This document shows positions 53,317 through 62,604 of a stretch of DNA of 64,000 nt, in pieces. The notes under the pieces are model-generated. The model was given only the letters and a program-made list of their open reading frames with translations. It did no database searches and was not told the DNA's origin. The stretch's first letter is position 1, and every line of letters begins with the position of its first letter. Location: positions 62,001 to 126,000 of the forward strand of contig NZ_JXRU01000028.1 of assembly GCF_000967865.1 (NCBI RefSeq). The letters run 5' to 3'. This stretch comes from Microbacterium sp. SA39. GTDB taxonomy: Bacteria; Actinomycetota; Actinomycetes; Actinomycetales; Microbacteriaceae. The translations under genes and the position numbers were made by a program.

Positions 53317-54006
53317 TCACGCCGTGAAGAGGTAGCCGCGCTCGACGTCGAAGCCGGCAACGTGCAGGCCGCGTCCGAGCCGCTCCTCCATCTGCGCGCG
53401 CAGACGGGTGCGCCACTCGTGAGCGGCATCCGGGTCGGACTCGCGCAGCGACTCGATGTCGGAGGGGATCTCGAGAGTCTCGACGACGGCGTCGGATGCC
53501 GGGGGCTTCGCGATGTCGGCCAGCGCCCACTCGACGTCGAGGCGGTCGCTCTCGTCGCCGGCGTCGCCGCCACCGAAGATGCCGTAGCGGTTCACGGAGT
53601 AGCCGGTCACGCGCGCGCCGAGCACGTCGAGGAAGAAGTGGGCGTTGCGCGCGACGAGGGGGTCGAACGTCCACGTGATGCGACCGACGTCGCGGGAGAA
53701 CGCCCACTGACGCTGGTGCTCCTTGAGCTCGCGTCCCCATCCGCGGCCCCGGTACTCCGGGATCAGGGCGGTGATGTGCGAATGCATCGCACGTCTGCCC
53801 GGCTCACCGAAGAAGGCGATGGAGGCGCCGACCATGCGCTCGTCGTCTCCCTCGCCGTCGAACAGTCCGACGACGTAGTTCCCGGACTGCTGCAGAGCGC
53901 GCAGGGTGCCGGCATCGATCACACGCTGCGGACCTCTGATGGAGTCGAGCAGGCTCTGGGCGTCGATGATGAGTTCAACGGTGTCGAGATCACGGATGGT
54001 TCGCAC
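53317..54006 (-). CDS. GNAT-superfamily acetyltransferase (COG3375-like)
   Basis: A 229-residue protein. It has the predicted GNAT core with AMHSHITALIPEYRGRGWGRELKEHQRQWA (the acetyl-CoA P-loop is RGRGWG, about 90-96) followed by VGRITWTFDPLVARNAHFFLDVLGARV. These proteins transfer acyl groups in still undefined reactions, sometimes beside o-succinylbenzoate-type genes. CAGACT (complement of 54013-54018) lies 6 nt before the GTG. Confidence 0.85.
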   Translation of the reverse strand: MRTIRDLDTVELIIDAQSLLDSIRGPQRVIDAGTLRALQQSGNYVVGLFDGEGDDERMVGASIAFFGEPGRRAMHSHITALIPEYRGRGWGRELKEHQRQWAFSRDVGRITWTFDPLVARNAHFFLDVLGARVTGYSVNRYGIFGGGDAGDESDRLDVEWALADIAKPPASDAVVETLEIPSDIESLRESDPDAAHEWRTRLRAQMEERLGRGLHVAGFDVERGYLFTA

Positions 54007-54097
54007 GTACCCAGTCTGCCCCTCTCGTGCCGGTTCGCGGAAACCGGATCCCGATCCGCGCGGCCCCCGCTCGCTCGCGCGCCGATAGCCTTGGTCG

Positions 54098-55537
54098 GTG
54101 GGTGCGAACGATGACAGGGCCAGGAAGCGCCTCTCTCGAACCCCGAAGAGATGGCCGATCGTCGCCGTGCTCGCGTTCGCGGGCCTGTGCGCGTCGTTCA
54201 TGTTCACGCTCGTGGTGCCGCTGCAGGCCGAACTGCCCGAACTGCTGAACGCCTCCCGCGAGGACACCACGTGGGTCGTCACGATCACGCTGCTGGTCGC
54301 GGCGGTGGCCACGCCGATCTCGGGCCGCCTCGGCGACATGTACGGCAAACGCCGCGTCGTCGTCGTGCTGCTGATCCTCCTCATCATCGGCTCCGTCATC
54401 GCGGCGCTCTCCGGTTCGATCGTCGGCGTCATCATCGGCCGCGGTCTGCAGGGGGCCGTCACGGGCGTCGTCCCGCTCGGCATCGCGATCATGCGCGATG
54501 TGCTCCCCACCGACCGCCTGGGCACCGCCGTCGCCCTGATGAGCGCCACGATGGGTATGGGCGGCGCGATCGGACTCCCGGCCGCGGCCCTGCTCGCCGA
54601 GCACGCCGACTGGCATACGCTGTTCTGGCTGGCGGCCGCCCTCGGTGCTGCCGGCCTCGCGCTGGTGCTCCTCGTGGTCCCCGGCGACGTGCTCCGCTTC
54701 CCGGGACGCCTCGACGTGCTCGGGGCGATCGGGCTCGGTGTCGGGCTCACCGGCATCCTGCTCTTCGTCTCCCGGGGCGCGCAGTGGGGCTGGACCTCGC
54801 CGATCTCGCTCACGTGCGTCATCGGCGGCGTCCTGGTGCTGCTGGTGTGGGGCTGGTACCAGTTGCGCACGAAGGATCCGCTGCTCGATCTGCGGGTCGC
54901 CGCCCGACCCGCCGTGCTCTTCACCAACATCGCCGCGATCGGCATGGGCTTCGCCCTGTTCGGATCGAACGTCACCTTCCCGCAGCTGCTGGAGATGCCG
55001 ACCTCGAGCGCCGGTTTCGGGCTCGACATGGTCGGCGCGGCACTCGTGGTCATGCCCGCCGGGCTCGTGATGATGTTCATCTCGCCGCTGTCGGGCCGAC
55101 TCGAGCGCACGGTCGGCCCGCGTCCGCTCTTCACGATCGGCGCCGGTGCCATCGTGCTCGCCTACCTGTTCGTGCTGCTGTGGTCGAGCGAGATCTGGCA
55201 CATTCTGGCGGCCAACATCCTCATCGGCGTGGGCATCGGGTTCAGCTTCGCCGCCATGCCGATGATCATCATGCGCTCCGTGCCGGCGAACGAGACCGGC
55301 GCGTCCAATGGCCTGAACGCCCTGTTCCGCTCGATCGGCACGTCCAGCGCCTCGGCGGTGATGGGCGGGATCCTCGCGGCGATGAGCGTCGACATCGACG
55401 GCGTCGCCGTGCCCACCCGCGCCGCCTTCGACGTGTGCTTCTGGCTCGCGATCGCCGCCGGGCTCGTCGCCGTGGTGCTGTCGCTGTTCATCCCGAAGCA
55501 GCGCAGCGCCGAGCAGCACCCGTCATTGCCGAACTGA
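54098..55537 (+). CDS. MFS transporter, DHA2 (drug/H+ antiporter) type
   Basis: A 479-residue major-facilitator protein with about 14 spans. SGRLGDMYGKRRV is motif A; GRGLQGAVTGVVPLGIAIMRD is typical of DHA2. The relatives export drugs or dyes and quaternary compounds. TAGCCT (54086-54091) is 6 nt before the GTG, suggesting a leaderless message. Divergent from a GNAT gene. Confidence 0.9.
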   Translation: MGANDDRARKRLSRTPKRWPIVAVLAFAGLCASFMFTLVVPLQAELPELLNASREDTTWVVTITLLVAAVATPISGRLGDMYGKRRVVVVLLILLIIGSVIAALSGSIVGVIIGRGLQGAVTGVVPLGIAIMRDVLPTDRLGTAVALMSATMGMGGAIGLPAAALLAEHADWHTLFWLAAALGAAGLALVLLVVPGDVLRFPGRLDVLGAIGLGVGLTGILLFVSRGAQWGWTSPISLTCVIGGVLVLLVWGWYQLRTKDPLLDLRVAARPAVLFTNIAAIGMGFALFGSNVTFPQLLEMPTSSAGFGLDMVGAALVVMPAGLVMMFISPLSGRLERTVGPRPLFTIGAGAIVLAYLFVLLWSSEIWHILAANILIGVGIGFSFAAMPMIIMRSVPANETGASNGLNALFRSIGTSSASAVMGGILAAMSVDIDGVAVPTRAAFDVCFWLAIAAGLVAVVLSLFIPKQRSAEQHPSLPN

Positions 55538-55539
55538 CC

Positions 55540-55941
55540 TCACCCCGAGAGGGTGCGCGGGTCCGGGTCGTGATCGCGCGGCGGACGCAGCCGGTCCGGA
55601 AGCGGCCAGGTGAGCACGAACTGCGCGGTGGCCGGTCGTGTCATGTCACCGAAGTCGTCGATCTTCACCACGATCCGCCCGGGAACGCCGTCGTCATCCG
55701 GCGTCACCTCGAGGATGCGCACCCGCAGCGGGCGATCGCCCTCGCCCTCCAGCATCCACGGGTCGGCGAGCCAGGCGATGCCATGCTGCTCGAGGGCGTC
55801 TTCGGCGTCCAGCCACTCCGTCGGGTCGGATGCCGGGCGGCCGAGCACGTCGACGGCGACCCAGTCGTCGCCCTCGGGGTGCATCCAGCCGAGCAGCTCG
55901 CCGTCGTCGCGGCGATGCGGGGTCCAGTCACCCGCCACCAT
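55540..55941 (-). CDS. Hypothetical protein, actinobacterial
   Basis: A 133-residue soluble protein, acidic and Asp/Pro-rich, that I do not recognise. It contains HPEGDDWVAVDVLGRPASDPTEWLDAEDALEQHG and GRIVVKIDDFGDMTRP, which read as short beta strands. The ATG overlaps the stop of the upstream beta-lactamase-fold gene (TGATG), so the two are co-translated. Confidence 0.7.
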   Translation of the reverse strand: MVAGDWTPHRRDDGELLGWMHPEGDDWVAVDVLGRPASDPTEWLDAEDALEQHGIAWLADPWMLEGEGDRPLRVRILEVTPDDDGVPGRIVVKIDDFGDMTRPATAQFVLTWPLPDRLRPPRDHDPDPRTLSG

Positions 55942-56882
55942 CAGTGTGTGTACTCCATCAGCTCGACGCCCAGCACACGGAACACGTCATGGGCGCGCAG
56001 TCGGTGCGTGATCGAGAGATCGTCGAAGCAGACGATGAGCGAGTACGCGATCCCGGCACGAGGACCGGCGAGCACGCCCGCCTCGGCGCGCACGCCGCGA
56101 TCGCGCCCGGTCTTGTTGATGAAGAGCAGTCCGTGCTGATCGTGATCGTGGGAGAACGGATCGAGCCCCGTGGATGCCGCCACCAGGCTGAGGTCCTGGT
56201 TCAGGCTGAGCCACTCCGACACCTGCGCGCTGACCGCGGCGTCGACCACCTGCGAGTTCACGAGCGCCGAGAAGAGGCCAGCGAATTCCCGCGCAGACCC
56301 CACCGCGACGTGGGGAGCATCGTCGGGGCCACGCTGATCGCGGAACCGGTCGAGCAGCGCCGTGCGGCGCAGCCCGAGAGATTCGATGCGCTGGCGCACC
56401 TTGTCATGCCCGACCTTGTGCAGCAGCGCGTTGACCGCGATCGGGTCGCCGGCGGTCGCGGCGAGCACAGCGAGGTCTTCCAGCGGCAGCGCCGGTGCGT
56501 GCAGGTGCCGCCACAGCCCCGAGGTTTCGACCGCGTCGACAGTCGTCCGGTCGATGATCTCGAACGGGTCGAGGGTGCCGTTCTCGAATCCCGCCGCCAC
56601 CTCGATGAGGAGCGGCACGACCCCGAGTCCCGCGACGGGCATCGTGACGTGATCGTCGCCGGACAGCACGTGCACATGACTGTCGAGGTCGACGACGTGC
56701 ACCGAGACCTGTGCCCCGGCATCCGCCAACTCCTCCAGCGACCTCAGCGTCGACGTGAAGGATCGGCGCCCGACGGCGGCTCGTCTCGGGAGGCGCCGGC
56801 TGGCGCGCTGCGAGCGGCGACCGCCGTCAGAGGCCGGGGCGGAAGAGTTGCGAAACCCTTCGAAAGGCTCGGGAGCGCCCAC
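55941..56882 (-). CDS. Class A beta-lactamase-fold protein lacking the catalytic Ser and Lys
   Basis: A 313-residue protein. From about 42 onward it follows the serine-hydrolase/class A beta-lactamase fold of Actinobacteria: GDDHVTMPVAGLGVVPLLIEVAAGF, AGDPIAVNALLHKVG, INKTGRDRG (KTG at 257-259). Where active relatives have SxxK (IASVGK), it reads VAGLGV: Gly 85 and Val 88. It lacks a signal peptide. Loss of both residues suggests a non-catalytic or scaffold role. The GTG start has AAGGA upstream. Co-translated with the small gene at 55540-55941. Confidence 0.8.
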   Translation of the reverse strand: MGAPEPFEGFRNSSAPASDGGRRSQRASRRLPRRAAVGRRSFTSTLRSLEELADAGAQVSVHVVDLDSHVHVLSGDDHVTMPVAGLGVVPLLIEVAAGFENGTLDPFEIIDRTTVDAVETSGLWRHLHAPALPLEDLAVLAATAGDPIAVNALLHKVGHDKVRQRIESLGLRRTALLDRFRDQRGPDDAPHVAVGSAREFAGLFSALVNSQVVDAAVSAQVSEWLSLNQDLSLVAASTGLDPFSHDHDQHGLLFINKTGRDRGVRAEAGVLAGPRAGIAYSLIVCFDDLSITHRLRAHDVFRVLGVELMEYTH

Positions 56883-56995
56883 GCGTGATCCTTAGGGGGG
56901 AGGGATTTGCGGGATGCCGAAAGGGATGCGCTCCCCAGCGGCAGGGCTATCGTAACCCCACCGCCGGGGTAGGCCTCACAGAGGGCGGTGATTGG

Positions 56996-58978
56996 TCACC
57001 AGATGGTCACCCGGGACTCCCCCGGCAGCCACAGCGCGTCATCTTCGGTGACCCCGAACGCCGCATAGAAGGCATCGATGTTGCGCACGATCTGGTTGCA
57101 GCGGAACTCGTTCGGCGAGTGCGGGTCGATCGTCAGCAGACGCAGCGTCTCGGCGTCGCGGCTCTTCTGCTGCCACACCTGCGCCCACGACAGCAGCAGC
57201 CGTTGCACGCCCGTGTAGCCGTCGATGACCGGCCCTTCAACGGGCCCGGAGCCCGACGAAGGATCCAGCGACAGTTCGTACGCCTTGAGCGCGATGCCGA
57301 GTCCGCCGAGGTCGCCGATGTTCTCGCCGATGGTCAGCGCGCCGTTGACGTGGTGCTCCGCGTCGAGGCCCTCGGGCACGAGCTCGTCGTACTGCGCGAT
57401 GAGCGCCGTGGTGCGCTCCTCGAAGGCGGCGCGATCGGCATCCGTCCACCAGTCCTCGAGTAGGCCGGAACCGTCGTAGCGGCTGCCCTGATCGTCGAAG
57501 CCGTGACCGATCTCGTGGCCGATGACCGCGCCGATGCCGCCGTAGTTCGCCGCCGCATCACGCGACGCGTCGAAGAAGGGGTATTGCAGGATCGCCGCCG
57601 GGAACACGATCTCGTTCATCGACGGGTTGTAGTACGCGTTGACCATCTGCGGTGGCATGTGCCACTCGTCGCGGTCGATGGGCTTGCCGACCTTGTCGAC
57701 GTGACGGTCGTGTCCGAAGATCGCGGCGCGGCGCACGTTGCCGAACAGGTCGGAGCGGTCGATCACAAGGCTCGAGTAGTCGCGCCACTCCTTCGGGTGA
57801 CCGATCTTGGGCGTGAAGGCATCGAGCTTGGCGAGCGCCCGCTCCCGGGTCTCGGCCGTCATCCACTCGAGCTTCGTGATGCTCTGGCGGTAAGCCTCGA
57901 TGAGGTTCGCGACCAGCTCGTCCATCGCGGCCTTCGCCGTCGGCGGGTAATGGCGCTCGACGTAGACCTTGCCGATCGCCTCGCTCAGCGCGCCCTCGGT
58001 CACCGAGACGCCGCGCTTCCAGCGCTCGCGGATCGTGGGGACGCCGGTGAGCTCGGTGCCGTAGAACGAGAAGTTCTCCTGCACGAAGTCGTCGGTCAGG
58101 TACGGGGCGGCGGCGTGCACGACCTGCGACCGCAGCCAGGCCTTCCAGTCATCGAGGCGCTCGACGGCGAGGAGCGTGCCGAGCCCCTCCAGGAAGCTCG
58201 GCTGCGAGACGACGACCTCGGCGAATGCCGCCGGGTTCGACGGGGCGACCGCGTCCCGCCAGGGCTCGAGGTCGACGCCCGCGAGCTCCTGGATCTCGGC
58301 CCACGTCTTCAGGTTGTACGTCGCCACAGCGTCGCGGCTCTTCACATTGTCCCAGTGGTGACCGGCCAGCTCGGTCTCGAGCGCGATGGCGCGGTCGGCC
58401 TGGGCGGCGGCATCCGAGATCCCGGCGAGGGCGAGCAGGCGCTCCAGGTGCGCGCGGTAGGCGGCCCTGGTCGCCTCGAAGGTGTCGAGGCGGAAGTAGC
58501 TCTCGTCGGGCAGCGACAGGCCGGACTGCACGACGACCGGCACGTAGCGCTCGGGGTCGCCGGGGTCGCCGTCGACGTAGAAGCCGATCAGGTGCGCGCG
58601 CCCGTCGCGGTCATAGGCGCCGACCGTGCGGAGGAAATTCGGGATGCCGTCGATCGCGTCGATCTCGGCGAGGGTCTCGGCGAGCGGACTCACGCCGGCG
58701 GCGTCGATGCGCTCGGTGTGCATGAAGCTCGCGAACATGTCGCCGATCTTGCGGGCGAGGGTGCCGTCCTCGGCATCCTGCGATTCCTCGATGATCGCCC
58801 TGACGTCTTTCTCAGCCTGCTCCGCGAGCAGGTGGAACGACCCCCATCTGGCCTTGTCGCCCGGAATCTCGGTGCGGGCGAGCCAGGCGCCGTTCACGTG
58901 GCGGTACAGGTCGTCCTGCGGGCGGATGTCGGAGCTGAACTCGGAAACGGCGAGGCCCACGGGAAGAACGTCAGTCAT
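56996..58978 (-). CDS. M13-family zinc endopeptidase (PepO-like)
   Basis: A 660-residue metallopeptidase. HEIGH (His 488 to His 492) and the downstream ENIGDLGG provide the three zinc ligands and the catalytic Glu; VNAYYNPSMNEIVFPA is the substrate loop. The protein has no signal peptide or membrane span, unlike neprilysin, so it is cytoplasmic and probably degrades oligopeptides. TAGGCT (complement of 58985-58990) lies 6 nt before the ATG. Confidence 0.93.
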   Translation of the reverse strand: MTDVLPVGLAVSEFSSDIRPQDDLYRHVNGAWLARTEIPGDKARWGSFHLLAEQAEKDVRAIIEESQDAEDGTLARKIGDMFASFMHTERIDAAGVSPLAETLAEIDAIDGIPNFLRTVGAYDRDGRAHLIGFYVDGDPGDPERYVPVVVQSGLSLPDESYFRLDTFEATRAAYRAHLERLLALAGISDAAAQADRAIALETELAGHHWDNVKSRDAVATYNLKTWAEIQELAGVDLEPWRDAVAPSNPAAFAEVVVSQPSFLEGLGTLLAVERLDDWKAWLRSQVVHAAAPYLTDDFVQENFSFYGTELTGVPTIRERWKRGVSVTEGALSEAIGKVYVERHYPPTAKAAMDELVANLIEAYRQSITKLEWMTAETRERALAKLDAFTPKIGHPKEWRDYSSLVIDRSDLFGNVRRAAIFGHDRHVDKVGKPIDRDEWHMPPQMVNAYYNPSMNEIVFPAAILQYPFFDASRDAAANYGGIGAVIGHEIGHGFDDQGSRYDGSGLLEDWWTDADRAAFEERTTALIAQYDELVPEGLDAEHHVNGALTIGENIGDLGGLGIALKAYELSLDPSSGSGPVEGPVIDGYTGVQRLLLSWAQVWQQKSRDAETLRLLTIDPHSPNEFRCNQIVRNIDAFYAAFGVTEDDALWLPGESRVTIW

Positions 58979-59003
58979 GCGAACAGCCTATGACCCGCCT
59001 CCC

Positions 59004-59549
59004 TCATTCGGCCTTGCGACGTCTCCAGCGGCGACGACGCGGGGGCGTCTCAGGAGCGGATGCCGCGGCTCGGGCGCCCCTGCGCTCGCGCCAGGCAGCG
59101 ACCGCCGCCTCGATGTCACGCGGCGGCGTGACGACGGGCGGTCCGCCCTGCAGCTGGCGGCGCGCCTCGATCACTCGACGGTTGAAGTCCTCGAGCACCT
59201 CGCGCACATCGGACTCGCGTCCGAGCAGATCGAGCTGCCCGTCGAGCTCCCGATCCTCGTTGCGCAGCAGGATCGCGGGCGGGCCCAGCCCGGTGAGGTT
59301 CTCGGTCTCGATCTTGCGGCGGATCCACCAGTCCGGATCCTGGTGCTCGCCCAGGCCCTCGAGCGGCTTGCCCGCGCCGGGCAGGTCGTCGAAGTCGCCG
59401 CGGCGGATCGCCACCTGGATCGCCGTCTCGATGAAGGCGGCTCTGTCGACGGCGGCCCCGATCCCGGGTGCCGAGCCCTCGTCGTCTTCGCCGATCTCGC
59501 CCCGCTGCTTAGCGCGGTAGCGCTCCGCTGCCTCTCGTGGGTCCGTCAT
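59004..59549 (-). CDS. DUF1992 protein (DnaJ-C28-like)
   Basis: A 181-residue protein with the DUF1992 core AFIETAIQVAIRRGDFDDLPGAGKPLEGLGEHQDPDWWIRRKIETENL. The family is conserved from bacteria to eukaryotes; no chemistry is known. The C-terminus is very basic (RRRRWRRRKAE). GGAGGTG precedes the ATG at 59549. It shares its 5' side with the MATE gene, which is divergent. Confidence 0.87.
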   Translation of the reverse strand: MTDPREAAERYRAKQRGEIGEDDEGSAPGIGAAVDRAAFIETAIQVAIRRGDFDDLPGAGKPLEGLGEHQDPDWWIRRKIETENLTGLGPPAILLRNEDRELDGQLDLLGRESDVREVLEDFNRRVIEARRQLQGGPPVVTPPRDIEAAVAAWRERRGARAAASAPETPPRRRRWRRRKAE

Positions 59550-59586
59550 GATGCACCTCCGCCGCATCCGAGCTCTCCCTCCACCC

Positions 59587-59592
59587 TAAGCT
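59587..59592 (+). promoter_or_regulatory. -10 box TAAGCT, leaderless start
   Basis: TAAGCT ends 6 nt before the ATG at 59599. Confidence 0.5.
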
Positions 59593-59598
59593 CGGAGG

Positions 59599-60921
59599 AT
59601 GACCGCGCGCCTCTCCCTCAATCGAGAGATCCTGCGCCTCGCCGTACCCGCCCTGGGGGCGCTGATCGCGGAGCCGGCGTTCCTCATCGTCGACGCGGCC
59701 CTGGTCGGGCATCTGGGCACGACGCCGCTCGCCGGACTCGGCATCGCCGGAGCCGTGCTGCAGACCATCGTCGGGCTGATGGTCTTCCTGGCGTACTCGA
59801 CCACTCCGGCCGTGGCTCGGCGCTTCGGCGCGGGGCAGCCCGGCGAGGCCGTGTCGGTGGGCGTGAACGGCATGTGGCTCGCGCTCGCCCTCGGCGCGGT
59901 GCTCGCCGCCGTCGGCACAGTCTCCTCGCCGTGGCTCGTGTCGCGCTTCGGCGCGGGCGAGGCGGTCGCCGAACAGGCCAACGCCTACCTCGTCATCTCG
60001 ATGTGGGGTCTGCCCGCCATGCTGATCGTGTTCGCCGCGACCGGTCTGCTGCGCGGCATGCAGGACACCGTCACTCCGCTGTGGATCGCCGGTCTCGGCT
60101 TCGGCGCGAACGCGCTGCTCAATTGGTTGTTCATCTACGGCTTCGGCTGGGGCATCGCGGGTTCGGCCGCCGGAACGGTGACGGCGCAATGGGGCATGGT
60201 CGCGGCGTACGTGCTCGTCGTGCGTCGGCTGGCCACGCGGCACAGCGCCTCGCTGCGCGCACAGCGGGCCGGCATGCGCAGCACCGCGGCCTCGGGCGGC
60301 TGGCTGTTCCTGCGCACTGTCAGCCTGCGCGCCGCCCTCCTGGTCACAGTGGCGGTGGCCACGGGCATCGGCACCGAGGAGCTGGCGGGATGGCAGATCG
60401 TCTTCACGATCTTCTCCGCCGCGGCTTTCGCCCTCGACGCGCTCGCGATCGCCGCCCAGGCCCTGATCGGCAAAGAGCTCGGCGCCGGAGACGAGGAACA
60501 GGTGCATCGGGTGCTCGGTCGCACCGTGGCCTGGGGGGTGTGGTTCGGCGTCGTGGTCGGCGCGCTGATCGCCGCCCTCTCCGGGGTGCTCGGGATCGTC
60601 TTCACGGGGGATCCGGAGATCGCAGCGCTCGTGCAGCCCGCGCTCATCGTGGCCGCCGTCGCGCAGCCCGTCGCCGGCGTGGTGTTCGTGCTCGACGGGG
60701 TGCTCATGGGTGCGAATGACGCGCGCTACCTTGCGCTCGCCGGCGTGCTGAACCTGGTGCCGTTCCTGCCCGCGCTGTGGATCGTCGCGGCTTCGGGCGT
60801 CGACGGCAGCGGCGGTCTCGTCTGGCTCGGCGTCGCCTTCTTCGGCGTGTACATGCTCGCGCGCCTGGCCACGCTCGGCTGGCGGGTGCGGTCAGGGCGA
60901 TGGCTCTCCGCCCAGGTCTAG
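59599..60921 (+). CDS. MATE-family efflux transporter, DinF-like
   Basis: A 440-residue protein with twelve spans in two homologous halves. EPAFLIVDAALVGHLGTTPLAGLGIA opens the DinF branch, and GLLRGMQDTVTPL, LVGH and VVFVLDGVLMGANDARYLA follow. Such pumps expel drugs or toxic metabolites with H+ or Na+. The gene may belong to the DNA-damage class by family name, but no SOS box is seen here. Confidence 0.9.
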   Translation: MTARLSLNREILRLAVPALGALIAEPAFLIVDAALVGHLGTTPLAGLGIAGAVLQTIVGLMVFLAYSTTPAVARRFGAGQPGEAVSVGVNGMWLALALGAVLAAVGTVSSPWLVSRFGAGEAVAEQANAYLVISMWGLPAMLIVFAATGLLRGMQDTVTPLWIAGLGFGANALLNWLFIYGFGWGIAGSAAGTVTAQWGMVAAYVLVVRRLATRHSASLRAQRAGMRSTAASGGWLFLRTVSLRAALLVTVAVATGIGTEELAGWQIVFTIFSAAAFALDALAIAAQALIGKELGAGDEEQVHRVLGRTVAWGVWFGVVVGALIAALSGVLGIVFTGDPEIAALVQPALIVAAVAQPVAGVVFVLDGVLMGANDARYLALAGVLNLVPFLPALWIVAASGVDGSGGLVWLGVAFFGVYMLARLATLGWRVRSGRWLSAQV

Positions 60922-61028
60922 TCCTGCACAGGAGCGGCTGAAACCGGGTTATGCACAGCCTCCGGCCCCGCGATATACAGCGCCCCCAGCCCCTGGCATC
61001 CTCGGATCACGGGAGTCACAATGGGGGG

Positions 61029-61328
61029 ATGCTGGGGATGAATGAACCACAGATCTGGACACTGATCGGTGTCTTCGCCGCGGGGATGTTCGGCACGATC
61101 ACGCTGATGTCGACGATGTTCGTGCGCATGATGCAGAACGGGTTCGACAGCGTGCGGAAAGAGTTCAAGAGCGAGTTCGCGAGCGTGCGGACGGAGCTCC
61201 GGGGTGAGTTCACGAATGTGCGAACGGAGTTCCGGAGCGAGTTCCAGGCCGTGAACGGACGCATCGATCACCTGGATCGCGATCTCAACGCGGTCTATCG
61301 CCACCTGTTCGGCATCGACCGTAGCTGA
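61029..61328 (+). CDS. Small membrane protein with 11-residue coiled-coil repeats
   Basis: A 99-residue protein. One membrane span (about 9-32, IWTLIGVFAAGMFGTITLMS) is followed by four 11-residue repeats starting at Val 42, 53, 64 and 75 (VRKEFKSEFAS, VRTELRGEFTN, VRTEFRSEFQA, VNGRIDHLDRD). Such hendecads form right-handed coiled coils; a multimeric stalk is likely. The final HLDRDLNAVYRHLFGID recurs in many small actinobacterial proteins. An ATG at 61038 is an alternative start. Confidence 0.75.
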   Translation: MLGMNEPQIWTLIGVFAAGMFGTITLMSTMFVRMMQNGFDSVRKEFKSEFASVRTELRGEFTNVRTEFRSEFQAVNGRIDHLDRDLNAVYRHLFGIDRS

Positions 61329-61349
61329 GCGAACGGCCCGGGGGCAGCG

Positions 61350-61817
61350 TCAGGCGATCTCGAGGTCGGCGATCACGATCTTCTTCATGTGCATGAGCGC
61401 CTGGATCTGCTCCGGGCGCTGCTGCAGCAGATCGAGGCCCGCGGGGACGATCTGCCAGCTCACCCCGAACCGGTCCTTGCACCAGCCGCACGCCTCCGAC
61501 TCCGGAACCGCGGAGAGCGCCCGCCAGTAGTGGTCGATCTCGTCCTGATCCGCGCACTCGATCACGAACGACACGGCCTCGTTGAACGTGAACGCCGTCC
61601 CGCCGTCGATGCAGCCGAACGGAGTGCCGTTCAGGGTGAACATGCCGCTGATCACCTTGCCGCCCATGCCCTCGAAGTGCTCGCTGAGGTTCTCTTCGGG
61701 GTAGAGGGTCACCTCGTCGATCGACGAGTTCGGGAACACCGAGACGTAGTACTCCATCGCCTCCTGCGCGGAATCATGGAACCAGAGATACGGGCGGATG
61801 GGTGCAGGGCTTGCCAT
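61350..61817 (-). CDS. VOC-family protein (PhnB-like)
   Basis: A 155-residue glyoxalase/bleomycin-resistance-fold protein of the PhnB type. PYLWFHDSAQEAMEYYVSVFPNS is the N-terminal family block, GGTAFTFNEAVSFVIECADQDEIDHYW and CGWCKDRFGVSWQIVP follow. Metal-site His/Glu are partly retained, so activity is unknown. GGAGGCC lies 7 nt before the ATG at 61817; the upstream in-frame ATG adds seven residues. Confidence 0.88.
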   Translation of the reverse strand: MASPAPIRPYLWFHDSAQEAMEYYVSVFPNSSIDEVTLYPEENLSEHFEGMGGKVISGMFTLNGTPFGCIDGGTAFTFNEAVSFVIECADQDEIDHYWRALSAVPESEACGWCKDRFGVSWQIVPAGLDLLQQRPEQIQALMHMKKIVIADLEIA

Positions 61818-61887
61818 GTCGGCCTCCTCGATCGGCACTCACGCTACGCCCGCGGATGTCGCGTGTCGAGGGGCTTCTGCCGCGCGA

Positions 61888-62568
61888 TCAGACCGCGTAT
61901 CTCCGGCACCACTCGTACATGATCACGGCAGCCGCCGCGCTGGCGTTGATCGAGCGCGTCGAGCCGTACTGCGTGATCTCGATGTGGGCGGATGCCGCGG
62001 CGAGCGCCTCCGCCGACAGCCCGGGCCCCTCCTGTCCGAACAGCAGCACGCAGGTCTGCGGCAGCTCGGCCCGATGCACCGGCACGGCGCCGTCGACGTT
62101 GTCGACCGCGATGATCGGGAGCCCCTCCCCCGCCGCCCAGGCCGCGAAGGTCTCGACGTCTTCGTGGTGCACGACGTGCTGGTATCGGTCGGTGACCATG
62201 GCGCCGCGCTTGTTCCAGCGGCGCCGACCGATGATGTGCACGGTGTCGGCGAGGAACGCGTTCGCGCTGCGCACGATCGACCCGATGTTCATGTCGTGCT
62301 GCCAGTTCTCGATGGCGACGTGGAACGGATGCCGCTGCGTGTCGAGATCCGCGACGATCGCCTCCATGCGCCAGTAGCGGTAGCGGTCGATGACGTTGCG
62401 GGTGTCGCCCGCCGCCAGCAGCTCCGGGTCGTAGCGGTCGTCATCGGGCCAGGCTTCTGCGCCACCCGGCCACGGACCGACGCCGTAACCGGGCTGCGCC
62501 ACCGAGCCGGTATGAATCGACGCGACGGCATCCGGTTCGGCATCCGGTGCCGGTGTCTCTGCATGCAT
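61888..62568 (-). CDS. TrmH/SpoU-family RNA methyltransferase
   Basis: A 226-residue SAM enzyme. NIGSIVRSANAF (motif 1), LLFGQEGPGLS (motif 2) and ITQYGSTRSINASAAAAVIMYEW (motif 3) are the SPOUT trefoil-knot sites for SAM. These enzymes 2'-O-methylate rRNA or tRNA; the target is unknown. It has a 70-residue N-terminal extension. TAGCCT (complement of 62575-62580) lies 6 nt before the ATG. Confidence 0.9.
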   Translation of the reverse strand: MHAETPAPDAEPDAVASIHTGSVAQPGYGVGPWPGGAEAWPDDDRYDPELLAAGDTRNVIDRYRYWRMEAIVADLDTQRHPFHVAIENWQHDMNIGSIVRSANAFLADTVHIIGRRRWNKRGAMVTDRYQHVVHHEDVETFAAWAAGEGLPIIAVDNVDGAVPVHRAELPQTCVLLFGQEGPGLSAEALAAASAHIEITQYGSTRSINASAAAAVIMYEWCRRYAV

Positions 62569-62604
62569 CCCGCCAGGCTATCCGCCGCCGCCGCCACCCT
62601 CTCT

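Noticed and set aside
53317..55152. A 611-codon extension of the GNAT frame into the MFS gene
   Set aside because: The upstream part is the antisense of the transporter, and the GTG at 54006 fits a -10 box and the fold.
61160..61260. CRISPR-like or tandem repeat array
   Set aside because: The 33-nt repeats encode in-frame hendecads of a coiled-coil protein and have no spacers.
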